From assembly GCF_000379825.1 (NCBI RefSeq), contig NZ_KB903814.1, forward strand, positions 496,001-560,000: a stretch of 64,000 nucleotides of DNA. The letters run 5' to 3'. Of the stretch, positions 16,256-24,819 are shown piece by piece; position 1 is the stretch's first letter, and each line of letters opens with the position of its first letter. Both the position numbers and the translations under genes were made by a program. The notes under the pieces were generated by a model that was given only the letters and a program-made list of their open reading frames with translations, was not told where the DNA came from and ran no database searches. Source of the DNA: Longispora albida DSM 44784 (GTDB taxonomy: Bacteria; Actinomycetota; Actinomycetes; Mycobacteriales; Micromonosporaceae).

Positions 16256-17071
16256 ATGCCCTCCCCCAGTGCCCGCCGGTACCTGATGTGCCGCCCCACG
16301 CACTTCGACGTCGTGTACTCGATCAACCCCTGGATGGACCCCTGGGCCGACCCGGACAAGCCGGTCGACACGGCGCTCGCCGTCGCGCAGTGGGAACAGC
16401 TCAAGGAGACGTACCTGGGCCTCGGGCACACCGTCGAGCTGGTCGAGCCCGTCGAGGGCCTGCCGGACATGGTCTTCGCGGCCAACGGCGGGACGGTGAT
16501 CGACGGCAGGGCGATCGTCGCGAAGTTCCGCAACACCGAGCGGACCGGCGAGGAGCCGGCCTACCGGGCCTGGCTCGCCGGGGCAGGCTTCGAGGTGCGC
16601 GACGCCGAGTACGTCAACGAGGGCGAGGGAGACTACCTGCTCGCCGGGCGCTGGCTGCTGGCTGGCACCGGCTTCCGTACCGACATCCGCTCGCACGCCG
16701 AGACGCAGGAGGTCTTCGGCCGGCCGGTGGTCAGCCTGACCCTGGTCGACCCGCGCTGGTACCACCTCGACACCGCCCTCACCGTCCTCGACGGAGAGAC
16801 GATCGCCTACTACCCGGCTGCCTTCTCCGCCGGGAGCCAGGCCGTGCTGCGGCGCCTGTTCCCCGACGCGATCATCGCGACCGACCACGACGCGCAGGTG
16901 TTCGGGCTGAACGCGGCCTCCGACGGGTACAACGTGATCCTGCCGGAGGCGGCCACCGACTTCGCGGCAGCGCTGCGGGCCCGGGGCTTCAACCCGATCG
17001 GCCTGGACCTGACCGAGTTGCTGAAGGCCGGTGGCAGCGTGAAGTGCTGCACCCTCGAGCTGCGGGGCTGA
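16256..17071 (+). CDS. ddaH: Dimethylarginine dimethylaminohydrolase (DDAH) family enzyme
   Basis: The 271-aa guanidino-modifying hydrolase of the amidinotransferase superfamily probably converts N-methylated arginine, or arginine itself, to citrulline. The family features are MCRPTHFDVVYSINPWM, the substrate-binding DMVFAANGG, EGEGDYLLAG, the catalytic His in YHLDTALTVLDG and the nucleophilic Cys in GGSVKCCTLELRG. The length is normal. It is divergent from adenosine deaminase, behind an unusual leader with an iron-box-like site, and ends in a strong terminator. Related actinobacterial proteins are often annotated simply as amidinotransferases. Confidence 0.88.
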   Translation: MPSPSARRYLMCRPTHFDVVYSINPWMDPWADPDKPVDTALAVAQWEQLKETYLGLGHTVELVEPVEGLPDMVFAANGGTVIDGRAIVAKFRNTERTGEEPAYRAWLAGAGFEVRDAEYVNEGEGDYLLAGRWLLAGTGFRTDIRSHAETQEVFGRPVVSLTLVDPRWYHLDTALTVLDGETIAYYPAAFSAGSQAVLRRLFPDAIIATDHDAQVFGLNAASDGYNVILPEAATDFAAALRARGFNPIGLDLTELLKAGGSVKCCTLELRG

Positions 17072-17092
17072 CGAGACCCGCCGAACCGCGCG

Positions 17093-17127
17093 GCACACGG
17101 CCGTCCAGGCGTGTGACGGCCGTGTGC
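17093..17127 (+). terminator. Terminator after the DDAH gene
   Basis: A 13-bp perfect stem (17093-17105 with 17115-17127, GCACACGGCCGTC and complement) with a nine-base loop starts 22 bases after the stop codon. There is no T-run, typical of actinomycete terminators. Confidence 0.75.
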
Positions 17128-17314
17128 TGCGCCACATCGCCCAGTCCCAAATGTTCGTTTAGGCCTGATCCACGGCGCTGGTGGCCTTCCGGGCCCCGGC
17201 GCTGTCCGCATTGGGCAGTTGTGTGAGGGGCGCGCGGAGAGTAGCTTTCCCCGGCGCGGGCGGCTGCTGGCCGCCCGGCTCAGGGCAGCGCACACGCGGG
17301 GTAGGGACACACTG

Positions 17315-19297
17315 ATGGGGAAGAGCTCCGGCTCGGCGGTTCCGGCATACGTCGACACACCGGCGGCGAGCGCCCTGCCAGCCGGGCGGCTCGCACAGTG
17401 GCTGCTCCAGCACCGGGTGCAGCCGGCCGGCCCCGAGGCCGGCGAGGACCACGCCAAGCCCCAGGCCTGGTGGAAGGTCATGTGCCTGACCGGTGTCGAC
17501 TACTTCTCCACTCTGTCGTACCTCCCGGCCATCGCCGCGCTGGCCGCCGGGGCGCTGTCCCCGCTCGCCACGCTGCTGATCGTCGCGCTGACCCTGCTGG
17601 GCATGCTGCCGATGTACCGGCGGGTCGCGAAGGAGTCCCCCCACGGCCAGGGTTCCGTGGCGATGCTGGAGCACCTGCTGCCGTTCTGGCGGGGCAAGCT
17701 CTTCGTCCTCGCGCTGCTCGGCTTCGTCGCGACCTCGTGGATCGTGACCATCACCCTGTCGGCGGCCGACGCCTCCGTCCACATGGCCGAGAACCCGAAC
17801 CTGCCCGGCTTCCTGCACGGTCACCAGCTGGCGATCACGATCGTCCTGCTCCTGATCCTCGGCGGCGTGTTCCTGCTCGGCTTCTCCGAGGCCGTCGGCG
17901 TGGCCATCCCGCTCGTCGGCGTGTTCCTCGCGCTCAACGCCGTGATCGTGGTGGCCGGCGTGGTCGAGGTGATCAACCGGCCGGAGGCCCTGTCGGCGTG
18001 GACCAAGGCGCTGACCTCGGGCCGCGACGGCATCGGCGACGTGGCCGGGCCGGCGATCCTGGCCTTCCCGATGCTCGTACTCGGGCTGTCGGGCTTCGAG
18101 ACCGGCGTGAGCATGATGCCGCTGGTCAAGGCTTCCGGGAAGAGCCCGGCGCGGCGGCTCGGCTCCCGGATCCGCAACACCAGGAAGCTGCTGACCACCG
18201 CGGCACTGATCATGTCCGTGTACCTGGTCGCGACCAGCTTCGTCACCACCGTCCTGATCCCGGAGGACAAGTTCCAGCCGGGCGGGAAGGCCAACGGGCG
18301 GGCGCTGGCGTACCTGGCGCACGAGTACCTGGGCGAGGCATTCGGGACCGTCTACGACATCTCCAGCGTCCTGATCCTCTGGTTCGCCGGGGCCTCGGCG
18401 ATGGCGGGCCTGATCAACATCGTGCCCAGGTACCTGCCCTCGTACGGCATGGCCCCGGAGTGGACCCGCGCCGTCCGCCCGACCGTGATCGTCTACACCG
18501 TGATCAGCGTGGTCATCACGATCGCTTTCAACGCCGACGTGAACGCCCAGGCCGGCGCGTACGCCACGGGCATCCTGGCCATGATGGTCTCCGGCGCGGC
18601 GGCCGTGCTGATCTCAGCCCTCCGCCGCAAGCAGCGGCTCGCGACGGCCGGTTTCGCCGTGCTGACCGCCGTCCTGCTGTACGCGCTCGTCGAGAACATC
18701 ATCAAGAAGCCGGACGGCATCGCGATCTCGGCGCTGTTCATCGCGGGCATCGTCGTGGTGTCGCTGATCTCGCGCGTGTCGCGGACCACGGAGCTGCGCG
18801 CGGAGCGGATCGAGTTCGACAACACCGCCCGGAAGTTCGTCGCGGACTCGATCGCCCACGACGGAGCGCTGACGATCATCGCGAACCGGCGGCAGGACGG
18901 AGACGCCGAGGAGTACCAGGACAAGGAAGCCACCCAGCGGGGCATGAACCCGGTACCGGGCAAGGCCGACGTCCTGTTCCTGGAGATCGACGTCGTGGAC
19001 CCCTCGGCGTTCAGCGGCGTGCTCAAGGTACGCGGCGTCCACGTCGCCGGGCACCGGATCCTGCGGGCCGGCAGCCCGGCGGCCCCGAACGCGATCGCCG
19101 CGATCCTGCTCGGGCTGCGCGACGCCACCGGGGTCAAGCCGCACGCCCACTTCGAGTGGTCGGAGGGGAGCCCGATCGGGCACCTCATGCGGTACCTGCT
19201 GCTCGGCCGGGGTGACACGCCGCCCGTCGTGCGGGAGATCATCCGTAAGGCAGAGCCGGACCCGGCCCGGCGGCCCGGTATCCACGTCGGCGGCTAG
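17315..19297 (+). CDS. APC-superfamily amino acid permease
   Basis: The 660-aa protein has about twelve membrane helices from residue 60 to 500 ([99 protein letters not shown]). A cytoplasmic C-terminal domain of about 160 residues follows ([22 protein letters not shown]...). The [10 protein letters not shown] and GFETGV motifs are typical of large actinobacterial APC transporters. ATG at 17315 precedes [12 protein letters not shown]; upstream in-frame sequence lacks support. The substrate is uncertain and the C-terminal domain may be regulatory. Confidence 0.85.
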   Translation: MGKSSGSAVPAYVDTPAASALPAGRLAQWLLQHRVQPAGPEAGEDHAKPQAWWKVMCLTGVDYFSTLSYLPAIAALAAGALSPLATLLIVALTLLGMLPMYRRVAKESPHGQGSVAMLEHLLPFWRGKLFVLALLGFVATSWIVTITLSAADASVHMAENPNLPGFLHGHQLAITIVLLLILGGVFLLGFSEAVGVAIPLVGVFLALNAVIVVAGVVEVINRPEALSAWTKALTSGRDGIGDVAGPAILAFPMLVLGLSGFETGVSMMPLVKASGKSPARRLGSRIRNTRKLLTTAALIMSVYLVATSFVTTVLIPEDKFQPGGKANGRALAYLAHEYLGEAFGTVYDISSVLILWFAGASAMAGLINIVPRYLPSYGMAPEWTRAVRPTVIVYTVISVVITIAFNADVNAQAGAYATGILAMMVSGAAAVLISALRRKQRLATAGFAVLTAVLLYALVENIIKKPDGIAISALFIAGIVVVSLISRVSRTTELRAERIEFDNTARKFVADSIAHDGALTIIANRRQDGDAEEYQDKEATQRGMNPVPGKADVLFLEIDVVDPSAFSGVLKVRGVHVAGHRILRAGSPAAPNAIAAILLGLRDATGVKPHAHFEWSEGSPIGHLMRYLLLGRGDTPPVVREIIRKAEPDPARRPGIHVGG

Positions 19298-19376
19298 GGC
19301 TCGCGTCACAAACCGGAATCAGTGCCGGTCCCGGCTGGTTGGCCACACGTGGACAGCCAGCTGTGAGGAGTACGTG

Positions 19377-20075
19377 ATGAAGGTCGAGATCTGGGCCGAC
19401 GTGATCTGCCCGTGGTGCGGGCTCGGCGCGAGCCGGCTGCGTGAGGCGCTCGGCCGCTTCCCGCACCGCGACCAGGTGGAGGTCGTGCACCGGTCGTTCC
19501 AGCTCGACCCGTCGGCACCGGCCGGGCGCACCAGGCCGGTCCGCGAGATGCTGAACGCCAAGGGCATGCCCGACCGCCAGATCGACCAGGTCACCGCGCA
19601 CATCGAGGCGATGGCCGACGCCGAGGGACTCCAGCCGTACCACGTGCTCGACAACATCGTCGGCAACACCTCACTGGCCCACGAGCTGATGGCCTACGCC
19701 AGCGAGCAGGGCATGCACGAGCGCGCCTGGCAGGGCATGTTCGAGGCCTACTTCGGCCAGGCCCGGCCCGTCTTCGACCTGGAGCCGCTGGTCGCGCTGG
19801 GCGTGGAGTGGGGGCTGGACGAGGCCGGGGTGCGCGAGGCGCTGACCTCCCGCCGGTACGCGGCCCAGGTCGAGGCGGACTCCCGCGAGGCGCATGAGCT
19901 CGGCGCGACCGGCGTCCCGTTCGTCGTGATCGACCGGCGGCTCGGCATCGCCGGGGCGCAGCCGGTCGAGACCATCCTGGCAGCACTCGTTCAGGCGTGG
20001 GAGCAGTCCCGCCCCGCGCTCATCACGGTCAGCGGCGAGCCGGACGGGGTGTGCGCGCCGGGCGGCGCCTGCTGA
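19377..20075 (+). CDS. DsbA-family oxidoreductase, FrnE-like
   Basis: The 232-aa cytoplasmic thioredoxin-fold protein has the active site DVICPWCGLG near residue 10 (CPWC). The helical insertion (IEAMADAEGLQPYHVLDNIV) and cis-Pro loop (LGATGVPFVVIDRRLGIAGAQ) match the FrnE subgroup of DsbA-like polyketide/stress oxidoreductases. The C-terminus ends CAPGGAC, adding two cysteines that may form a redox relay. GAGGAG at 19365-19370 supports ATG at 19377 over GTG at 19374. It follows the permease by 79 bp and may be co-transcribed. Confidence 0.9.
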   Translation: MKVEIWADVICPWCGLGASRLREALGRFPHRDQVEVVHRSFQLDPSAPAGRTRPVREMLNAKGMPDRQIDQVTAHIEAMADAEGLQPYHVLDNIVGNTSLAHELMAYASEQGMHERAWQGMFEAYFGQARPVFDLEPLVALGVEWGLDEAGVREALTSRRYAAQVEADSREAHELGATGVPFVVIDRRLGIAGAQPVETILAALVQAWEQSRPALITVSGEPDGVCAPGGAC

Positions 20076-20464
20076 CCCTGGTCACACAGGTCCCATCCCG
20101 CTGTCCTGTCACTCCAGTCCCCTACCGGCCGGTTTCGCACGCAGGGCGGCCGGCCGGGGCCTACATTCAACCCATGCCCCCGGTGGCGAGCGCCAGATTC
20201 CTTGTCACCGGAGGGCAATACGCTGTTTCGGCAGCCTGAGCAGGGCATTGCCGTGTTTTCGGCTGGCTGGGCCCGGCATCGCGCTGTTTCCGCATGGCCG
20301 ATCGGCTGGCTCGCGGGTCAGCCGGCGGAATGGCCGTTCGGCGTGCAGCCCGGCGCTTTTCGGTTGCAGATAGCGGACCGACCCTGCCCGACCGGGTCAT
20401 ACTCATTGCGAAAGGCAAGCAAGGGTCTGGTGCGAGTCCACTGTGGTGGCTACGTTTCCCGGCT
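20076..20464 (+). other. Non-coding interval upstream of the BNR-repeat gene
   Basis: This 389-bp stretch holds no ORF with family-like sequence. It must contain the terminator of the DsbA-like gene and the promoter of the BNR-repeat gene. A CCACTGTGG word occurs at 20438-20446, and GGTGCGAGTCC at 20430 superficially resembles a tRNA T-arm or cobalamin-riboswitch core. Neither is supported by the surrounding structure. Confidence 0.5.
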
Positions 20465-21532
20465 ATGCCAATCAAGAAGATCGTTGTGCTCGGGGCGGCC
20501 ACCGCCCTGGTCATGGCGGGGGCCGGTCCCGCACTGGCTGCACCACACAGGACGTACGAGTTCGAAGCGCACCCGACGGGCGTCGATGTCCGGCTGCGCA
20601 GCGTCTCGGCCGTCAACCACCACATCGCCTGGGCTTCCGGGATGCAGGGCACCGTCCTGCGTACCGTGGACAACGGGCACACGTGGCGCAATGTCAGCCC
20701 GCCGGGGGCCGAGGGCCTCCAGTTCCGCGACATCGAGGCGTTCGACGCGAAGTCGGCCGTCGTGATGTCGATCGGCGGGCAGGGTGACGGCGGCGGCCGG
20801 ATCTACCGGACGGACGACGCCGGTGCCACGTGGACGGAGACGTTCCGCAGCGCCGACGCCCGCGAGTACTACAACTGCTTCGCCTTCAGCGACCGGTGGA
20901 ACGGCGTCGGCATGTCCGACCCGGTCGACGGCCGGTTCCGGATCATCACCACCACCGACGGCGGACGGAGCTGGCAGATCGCCAACCCGGCCGGCATGCC
21001 CGAGGCGATGTTCCAGGAGTCGGGCCTGGCCGCCAGTGGCGGCTGCGTCACGGCCCTGAACGGCGAGTACTGGTTCGGCACGGCCGGCGCGGACAAGGCC
21101 AGGGTGTACCACTCCACCGACCACGGTCGCACGTGGACGGTGGCGGACACCCCGGTCCGCAGCTCGGTCACGGCCGGGCTGTCGGCGGTGGCGTTCCGGG
21201 CTGGCGGCGAGGGCATCGCGATCGGCGGCGACTTCCGTACCCTCGACAAGCCGGGCGAGCTGCTCGGCCTGTCGGCGGACGGCGGGGCGACGTGGGCTCC
21301 GGAACACGCCAGCGCGCCGGCCTCGTTCCGGTCGAGCGTCGCCTGGATCCAGGCCTACGGCCGCACGGCTGTGGCGGTGGGCCCGCTGGGCGCCGACGTC
21401 ACCACCGACGGCGGGGCGACGTGGCGGCAGATCAGCACCGAGGGCTTCGACGCGGTGTCCTGCGCCGGCGGGCAGCAATGCTGGGTCGCCGGTACCGGTG
21501 GCCGGGTCGCCCGGCTGATCATCCGGCACTAG
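20465..21532 (+). CDS. Secreted BNR/YCF48-like beta-propeller protein
   Basis: The 355-aa protein has a signal peptide (MPIKKIVVLGAATALVMAGAGPALA) followed by five to six sialidase-type Asp-box repeats: VDNGHTW, TDDAGATW, TTDGGRSW, STDHGRTW, SADGGATW and TTDGGATW. The repeats imply a six-bladed propeller resembling YCF48/exo-sialidase-like proteins annotated as oxidoreductase or WD40/YVTN/BNR-like. No sialidase Arg triad or FRIP motif is obvious, so an enzymatic role is not supported. A rho-independent hairpin follows 18 bases after the stop. Confidence 0.85.
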   Translation: MPIKKIVVLGAATALVMAGAGPALAAPHRTYEFEAHPTGVDVRLRSVSAVNHHIAWASGMQGTVLRTVDNGHTWRNVSPPGAEGLQFRDIEAFDAKSAVVMSIGGQGDGGGRIYRTDDAGATWTETFRSADAREYYNCFAFSDRWNGVGMSDPVDGRFRIITTTDGGRSWQIANPAGMPEAMFQESGLAASGGCVTALNGEYWFGTAGADKARVYHSTDHGRTWTVADTPVRSSVTAGLSAVAFRAGGEGIAIGGDFRTLDKPGELLGLSADGGATWAPEHASAPASFRSSVAWIQAYGRTAVAVGPLGADVTTDGGATWRQISTEGFDAVSCAGGQQCWVAGTGGRVARLIIRH

Positions 21533-21550
21533 CCGCTCACATCGCACGAC

Positions 21551-21587
21551 CGAGGGCGTGGCTCGTCATGGACGGGCCACGCCCTCG
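21551..21587 (+). terminator. Terminator after the BNR-repeat gene
   Basis: A perfect 12-bp stem (CGAGGGCGTGGC at 21551-21562 and its complement at 21576-21587) with a 13-base loop is followed by CTTT. It begins 18 bases after the stop codon. Confidence 0.8.
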
Positions 21588-21868
21588 CTTTGCGTGGTAC
21601 GCGAAAAATGCCCGAGGTGATCGGCGGGATCCGTGGGGCAGATCACAGCGAGAGCTGAGCAACCGGCCGGAGTCCGCTCTGAGCTGCGGTGACACGGGTG
21701 TGAACACGGAGAGAGAGTGCATAACAACTCTCCGCCCAATGACTACTCACAGTGATGAGTTGTGCGTGATTCCGGGCTGGCCGCTGGCCTGCGGATATCG
21801 GTACGGTTCGCAGTCTTACCCCTCGCTAGCTGCACTCATCCCCAGGAAAACACGAAAAAGGAACTGCG
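21588..21868 (+). promoter_or_regulatory. Upstream region of the GH26-like gene
   Basis: The 281 bp contain no convincing ORF. An inverted repeat ACAACTC (21724-21730) / GAGTTGT (21756-21762) spans a shorter ACTCACAGTGATGAGT palindrome. Both are plausible operator or leader structures for the secreted hydrolase. An A-rich, AAAAAGGAA-containing ribosome-binding region immediately precedes the ATG at 21869. Confidence 0.4.
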
Positions 21869-22912
21869 ATGCGCCCCTCCTTACGCATCGGCGCCCGCCT
21901 CGTGCTGGGACTGACAGTGATGGCTCTCGCGGCCGTCACCGCCGGTCCGGCCGTGGCCGCCGCCGCCCCCGCCGACTGCACCCCCGACCGGCTGCTGGTC
22001 AACCCGTGCCGCCCCTGGCTGGGCGCGCGGGCCACCGGCTACCCGGACGTGGCGGGCAACGAGCGAGCCCAGATCGAGTACCACGAGCAGCGGATCGGCC
22101 GGAAGATCGACCTGCCGCACACCTACTCCCCCGGCGGCAGCCTGCCGCTGACCGACGCGAACGTGCGCTACCTCGCCCAGCGGCCGGACACGTACCTGTT
22201 CCAGAACTGGAAGGCCGCCGACAGGTGGCGCGACGCCGGCGGCGGGAACGCGACGGTCAACGCCCGGATCGACCAGGCGGCCGAGAACATCAAGAAGCTC
22301 GGTACCAAGAAGATCTTCCTCACGCTGCACCACGAGCCGGAGAACGACGTCACGTACCAGGCCGGGTGCAAGACGAAGGCCGGGGCGAGCGGCGGGACGC
22401 CAGCGGAGTACCGGCAGATGTGGGCCAACGTCCGCAAGCGGTTCGACGCCAAGGGTGTGTCCAATGTGGTCTGGGTCATGGACTACATGAACTACCCCAC
22501 CTGGGACTGCCTGGTGCCGCACCTCTACCCGGGCGACCAGTACGTCGACTGGATCATGTTCAACGCGTACGGCGCGAGCTGGAACCCGAGCTTCGAGGCC
22601 AACGTGGACAGGTTCCAGAAGATCCTGGAGAAGCACACGACGCCGGCCCGCAAGCTCACCTCGAAGCCGTGGGGCATCGTCGAGTGGGGCATCACGCACT
22701 CCACCGCCGCCGAGGCGCGCTCGTACTACCAGCAGGCGTACACGGCGATGGAGAACAACCGGTTCCCGAAGCTCAAGGCCTACATGATCTTCGACTCGCC
22801 CGGCTTCGAGCCCTTCCCCGGCCTGCGGATCCGCTACACGGACTCCGGCCAGGCCGACCTGCGCGAGCAGGACCTCTACAAGCGGTTCGCCAGCCATCCC
22901 CGGTTGCAGTAG
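21869..22912 (+). CDS. Secreted glycoside hydrolase, GH26-like TIM barrel
   Basis: The 347-aa protein has a signal peptide (MRPSLRIGARLVLGLTVMAL...AVAAAAP). The fold reads as a clan-A barrel: strand-end motifs KIFLTLHHEPEND (likely acid/base Glu), VSNVVWVMDYMNYP, VDWIMFNAYGASW and KPWGIVEWGI (likely nucleophile Glu). These correspond to the GH26 arrangement, suggesting a beta-mannanase or mixed-glucanase, but the distance to characterised members is unknown. It is extracellular with no binding module. It converges on the siderophore-reductase gene across a shared terminator. Confidence 0.72.
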   Translation: MRPSLRIGARLVLGLTVMALAAVTAGPAVAAAAPADCTPDRLLVNPCRPWLGARATGYPDVAGNERAQIEYHEQRIGRKIDLPHTYSPGGSLPLTDANVRYLAQRPDTYLFQNWKAADRWRDAGGGNATVNARIDQAAENIKKLGTKKIFLTLHHEPENDVTYQAGCKTKAGASGGTPAEYRQMWANVRKRFDAKGVSNVVWVMDYMNYPTWDCLVPHLYPGDQYVDWIMFNAYGASWNPSFEANVDRFQKILEKHTTPARKLTSKPWGIVEWGITHSTAAEARSYYQQAYTAMENNRFPKLKAYMIFDSPGFEPFPGLRIRYTDSGQADLREQDLYKRFASHPRLQ

Positions 22913-22926
22913 CCGCTTCACGCGCG

Positions 22927-22958
22927 GAGGGCCGGACGATGGGAACCGTCCGGCCCTC
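22927..22958. terminator. Bidirectional terminator between GH26-like and SIP genes
   Basis: A perfect 12-bp stem (GAGGGCCGGACG at 22927-22938 with 22947-22958) and an eight-base loop lie between two convergent genes, 14 bases from either stop codon. Confidence 0.8.
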
Positions 22959-22971
22959 TCCCGTCAGGGCG

Positions 22972-23688
22972 TCAGGCCACCCAGTAGGCCGTTGACCTGA
23001 TCGCCTTGCGGTCGACATGGAACTGCTCACGCAGCAGCCTGGCCACCGCCCGGGTGGTGCGCATGTCGCAGGCCACCCAGGCGTAGTACCCCGTGGCGTC
23101 GAAAGCCGACTGGGCGAGCTGGCTGACGAGCGCGCGGCCGGCGTCCTCCCGCCGGATCCAGGTCACCTCGGTACCGGGCGTCGCGTGCACAGGTAGCCGC
23201 GGGTCGGTGTCGTGCTGCCATTCCAGCCACACCCTCGCCGGGACGTCACCGATCGCCGCCAGCAGGCTGTTGACCGCCGGCAGGGACGCGGTGTCCCCGA
23301 CGATCAGGTATCCGGCCGGCGCCGGGTCGGGCACCGCGAACTTCGAGCCCATCACCGTCGCCGTGATGGTGTCGCCGGGCTGGGCTGCGCGTGCCCAGTT
23401 CGCTGCAGCCCCGTCGTGCATGGCGAACTCCAGGTCGAAGGTTCCGGCTTCCGGGTCGGGTGCGACCACGGTGTAGGCCCGCTGGTGCATCCGCTTCCCG
23501 TTGAAGAACCACAGCCTGATCCACATCGTCGGGTGCTGGCCGTGCTCGGCGAGCAGCGGCCAGCCCCGCATCCGCAGCCGCAGGTAGTGCGGGTTCACCT
23601 CGGTGCGGGCCGTGACGGTGAGCTGGTAGTCCGGCGCGCCCATGATCCGCAGTACGGTGCCGTCCCAGCCCCGGGACTCCCTGCCCAT
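22972..23688 (-). CDS. Siderophore-interacting protein (FAD-dependent ferric-siderophore reductase)
   Basis: The 238-aa cytoplasmic flavoprotein of the SIP/ViuB family is predicted to reduce the imported ferric siderophore and release iron. The FAD motif RAYTVV with DLEFAMHDG...ANWA, the NAD(P)H-site GYLIVGDTASLPAVNSLL, and the C-terminal YYAWVACDMRTTRAVARLL and RSTAYWV are typical of the family. It starts one base after the formyltransferase stop, so the two form an operon under the iron box at 24705-24723. Biosynthesis and iron release are thus co-regulated. Confidence 0.93.
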   Translation of the reverse strand: MGRESRGWDGTVLRIMGAPDYQLTVTARTEVNPHYLRLRMRGWPLLAEHGQHPTMWIRLWFFNGKRMHQRAYTVVAPDPEAGTFDLEFAMHDGAAANWARAAQPGDTITATVMGSKFAVPDPAPAGYLIVGDTASLPAVNSLLAAIGDVPARVWLEWQHDTDPRLPVHATPGTEVTWIRREDAGRALVSQLAQSAFDATGYYAWVACDMRTTRAVARLLREQFHVDRKAIRSTAYWVA

Positions 23689-23689
23689 C

Positions 23690-24649
23690 TCAGGCCGGGT
23701 GGACCGGGTGGCTGGTGAGGTAGCCGCCCATCCGGGTGAAGTACTCGCTGGCGGCCAGTTCCCGGCCGGCGGACGTGCGGACCCGGCGGATCAGCAGGGC
23801 GTGGTTACGGCCCCGGCGGGCGCCGGCTCCGGCAACGATGGCCACCCCGTCGCCCTCGCGGTAGAAGATCCGCCCGGGCGTGCCGCCGTACCGCTCGGCC
23901 GACACGGCAGCTGCGAGGATCTCCAGCCGCTCGGAGCCGTGGTAGCAGAACGCCTGCGGGTACGGCTCGGACTGGGCGCGGACCAGCCGTTCCAGCTCCT
24001 CGGCCTGCCAGGTCCAGTCGATCCGGATGTCCTCTTCGGAGCGCTTGTGGAAGAAGCTGGCCTGGCTGCGGTCCTGCGGGGTCAGCTCGGCCTTGCCGGC
24101 CTCGATCAGGTCGAGGCCCTCCACTGTGATCGGGCCGAACAGTGCCAGGGTCTTGTGGAAGAGGTCCGTGGTGGTGTCGGTGTCCTCCACCGTGACCCGG
24201 TGCTGGAGCACGATCGGGCCGGCGTCGAGGGTGTCGTCCATCATGTGCGCGGTCACCCCCACCTCCTTCTCGCCGTTGATCAAAGCCCAGAGCAGCGGCG
24301 CGAACCCGGCGTACGCGGGCAGCAGCGAGTCGTGGACGTTCAGCGTGCCCTTGCGGGGGGCGTTGAACACTCGCGGCGGAATCCAGGTTCGCCAGTTCGT
24401 CGCGACGATCACGTCGGCGTCCGCTGCCGTGAGCGCCTCGTACAGCTCCTCGTCGTCCGGCCGGTTGCGCAGCAGCACCGGGACGCCGTGCTCCCTCGCC
24501 AGTTCCTCGACGGAGTCGCTCCAGATCCGCTCGTAGGCACCCTTGCCCGGAGGGTGGGTCACGACCAGCACGACCTCGTGACTGGAGTCCAGTAAGGACT
24601 TCAACGTGCGGTGTCCCCACGTCTGGTACCCAAAGAAGACAACCCGCAT
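23690..24649 (-). CDS. N5-hydroxyornithine formyltransferase (methionyl-tRNA formyltransferase-like)
   Basis: The 319-aa enzyme is predicted to transfer formyl from 10-formyl-THF to the hydroxylamine of N5-hydroxyornithine, like CchA of coelichelin biosynthesis. The formyltransferase catalytic Asn-His-Asp are visible: Asn in VIVATNWRTW, His in LNVHDSLLPAYAGFAP and Asp in DDTLDAGPIVLQH. The C-terminal OB-like domain is present. It is divergent from the monooxygenase that makes its substrate, with two iron boxes between. True tRNA formyltransferase is unlikely given this context and the EDTDTTTDLFHK variant region. Confidence 0.9.
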   Translation of the reverse strand: MRVVFFGYQTWGHRTLKSLLDSSHEVVLVVTHPPGKGAYERIWSDSVEELAREHGVPVLLRNRPDDEELYEALTAADADVIVATNWRTWIPPRVFNAPRKGTLNVHDSLLPAYAGFAPLLWALINGEKEVGVTAHMMDDTLDAGPIVLQHRVTVEDTDTTTDLFHKTLALFGPITVEGLDLIEAGKAELTPQDRSQASFFHKRSEEDIRIDWTWQAEELERLVRAQSEPYPQAFCYHGSERLEILAAAVSAERYGGTPGRIFYREGDGVAIVAGAGARRGRNHALLIRRVRTSAGRELAASEYFTRMGGYLTSHPVHPA

Positions 24650-24704
24650 GTGTTTCCTCCCGTTGCCCTCAGCCTGGCGGTCGCCAGCACTCTAGGGCAA
24701 AGAG

Positions 24705-24723
24705 TAAGGCAAGGCTAGCCTAA
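24705..24723. promoter_or_regulatory. Iron box (IdeR/DmdR type) for the formyltransferase operon
   Basis: TAAGGCAAGGCTAGCCTAA closely resembles the DtxR/IdeR-family consensus TTAGGTTAGGCTAACCTAA. It is about 55 bp upstream of the leftward formyltransferase start. Fe(II)-bound repressor would block transcription when iron is replete. Confidence 0.88.
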
Positions 24724-24761
24724 ATAAATCACCCGGGCAGGCCTTGAGCGGGCTGTTCAAC

Positions 24762-24780
24762 TTAGGTTAGGTTAACCAAA
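24762..24780. promoter_or_regulatory. Iron box for the monooxygenase-NRPS operon
   Basis: TTAGGTTAGGTTAACCAAA matches the consensus at 17 of 19 positions. It is 40 bp upstream of the rightward monooxygenase start and a likely -10 overlap. It controls the rightward biosynthetic operon. Confidence 0.9.
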
Positions 24781-24819
24781 ATAACGGGCTGGTTGCGATA
24801 TCTCACGAGGAGAATTCTC

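Noticed and set aside
15041-17137. 698-codon version of adenosine deaminase
   Set aside because: The upstream part is antisense to the DDAH gene. The deaminase family begins at MLDLRTLPKAHLHLH (16003).
20425-20450. GGTGCGAGTCC as a tRNA T-arm or cobalamin riboswitch core
   Set aside because: No paired stem, acceptor or anticodon arms fit around it, and the remaining cobalamin-box elements are absent. Chance resemblance.
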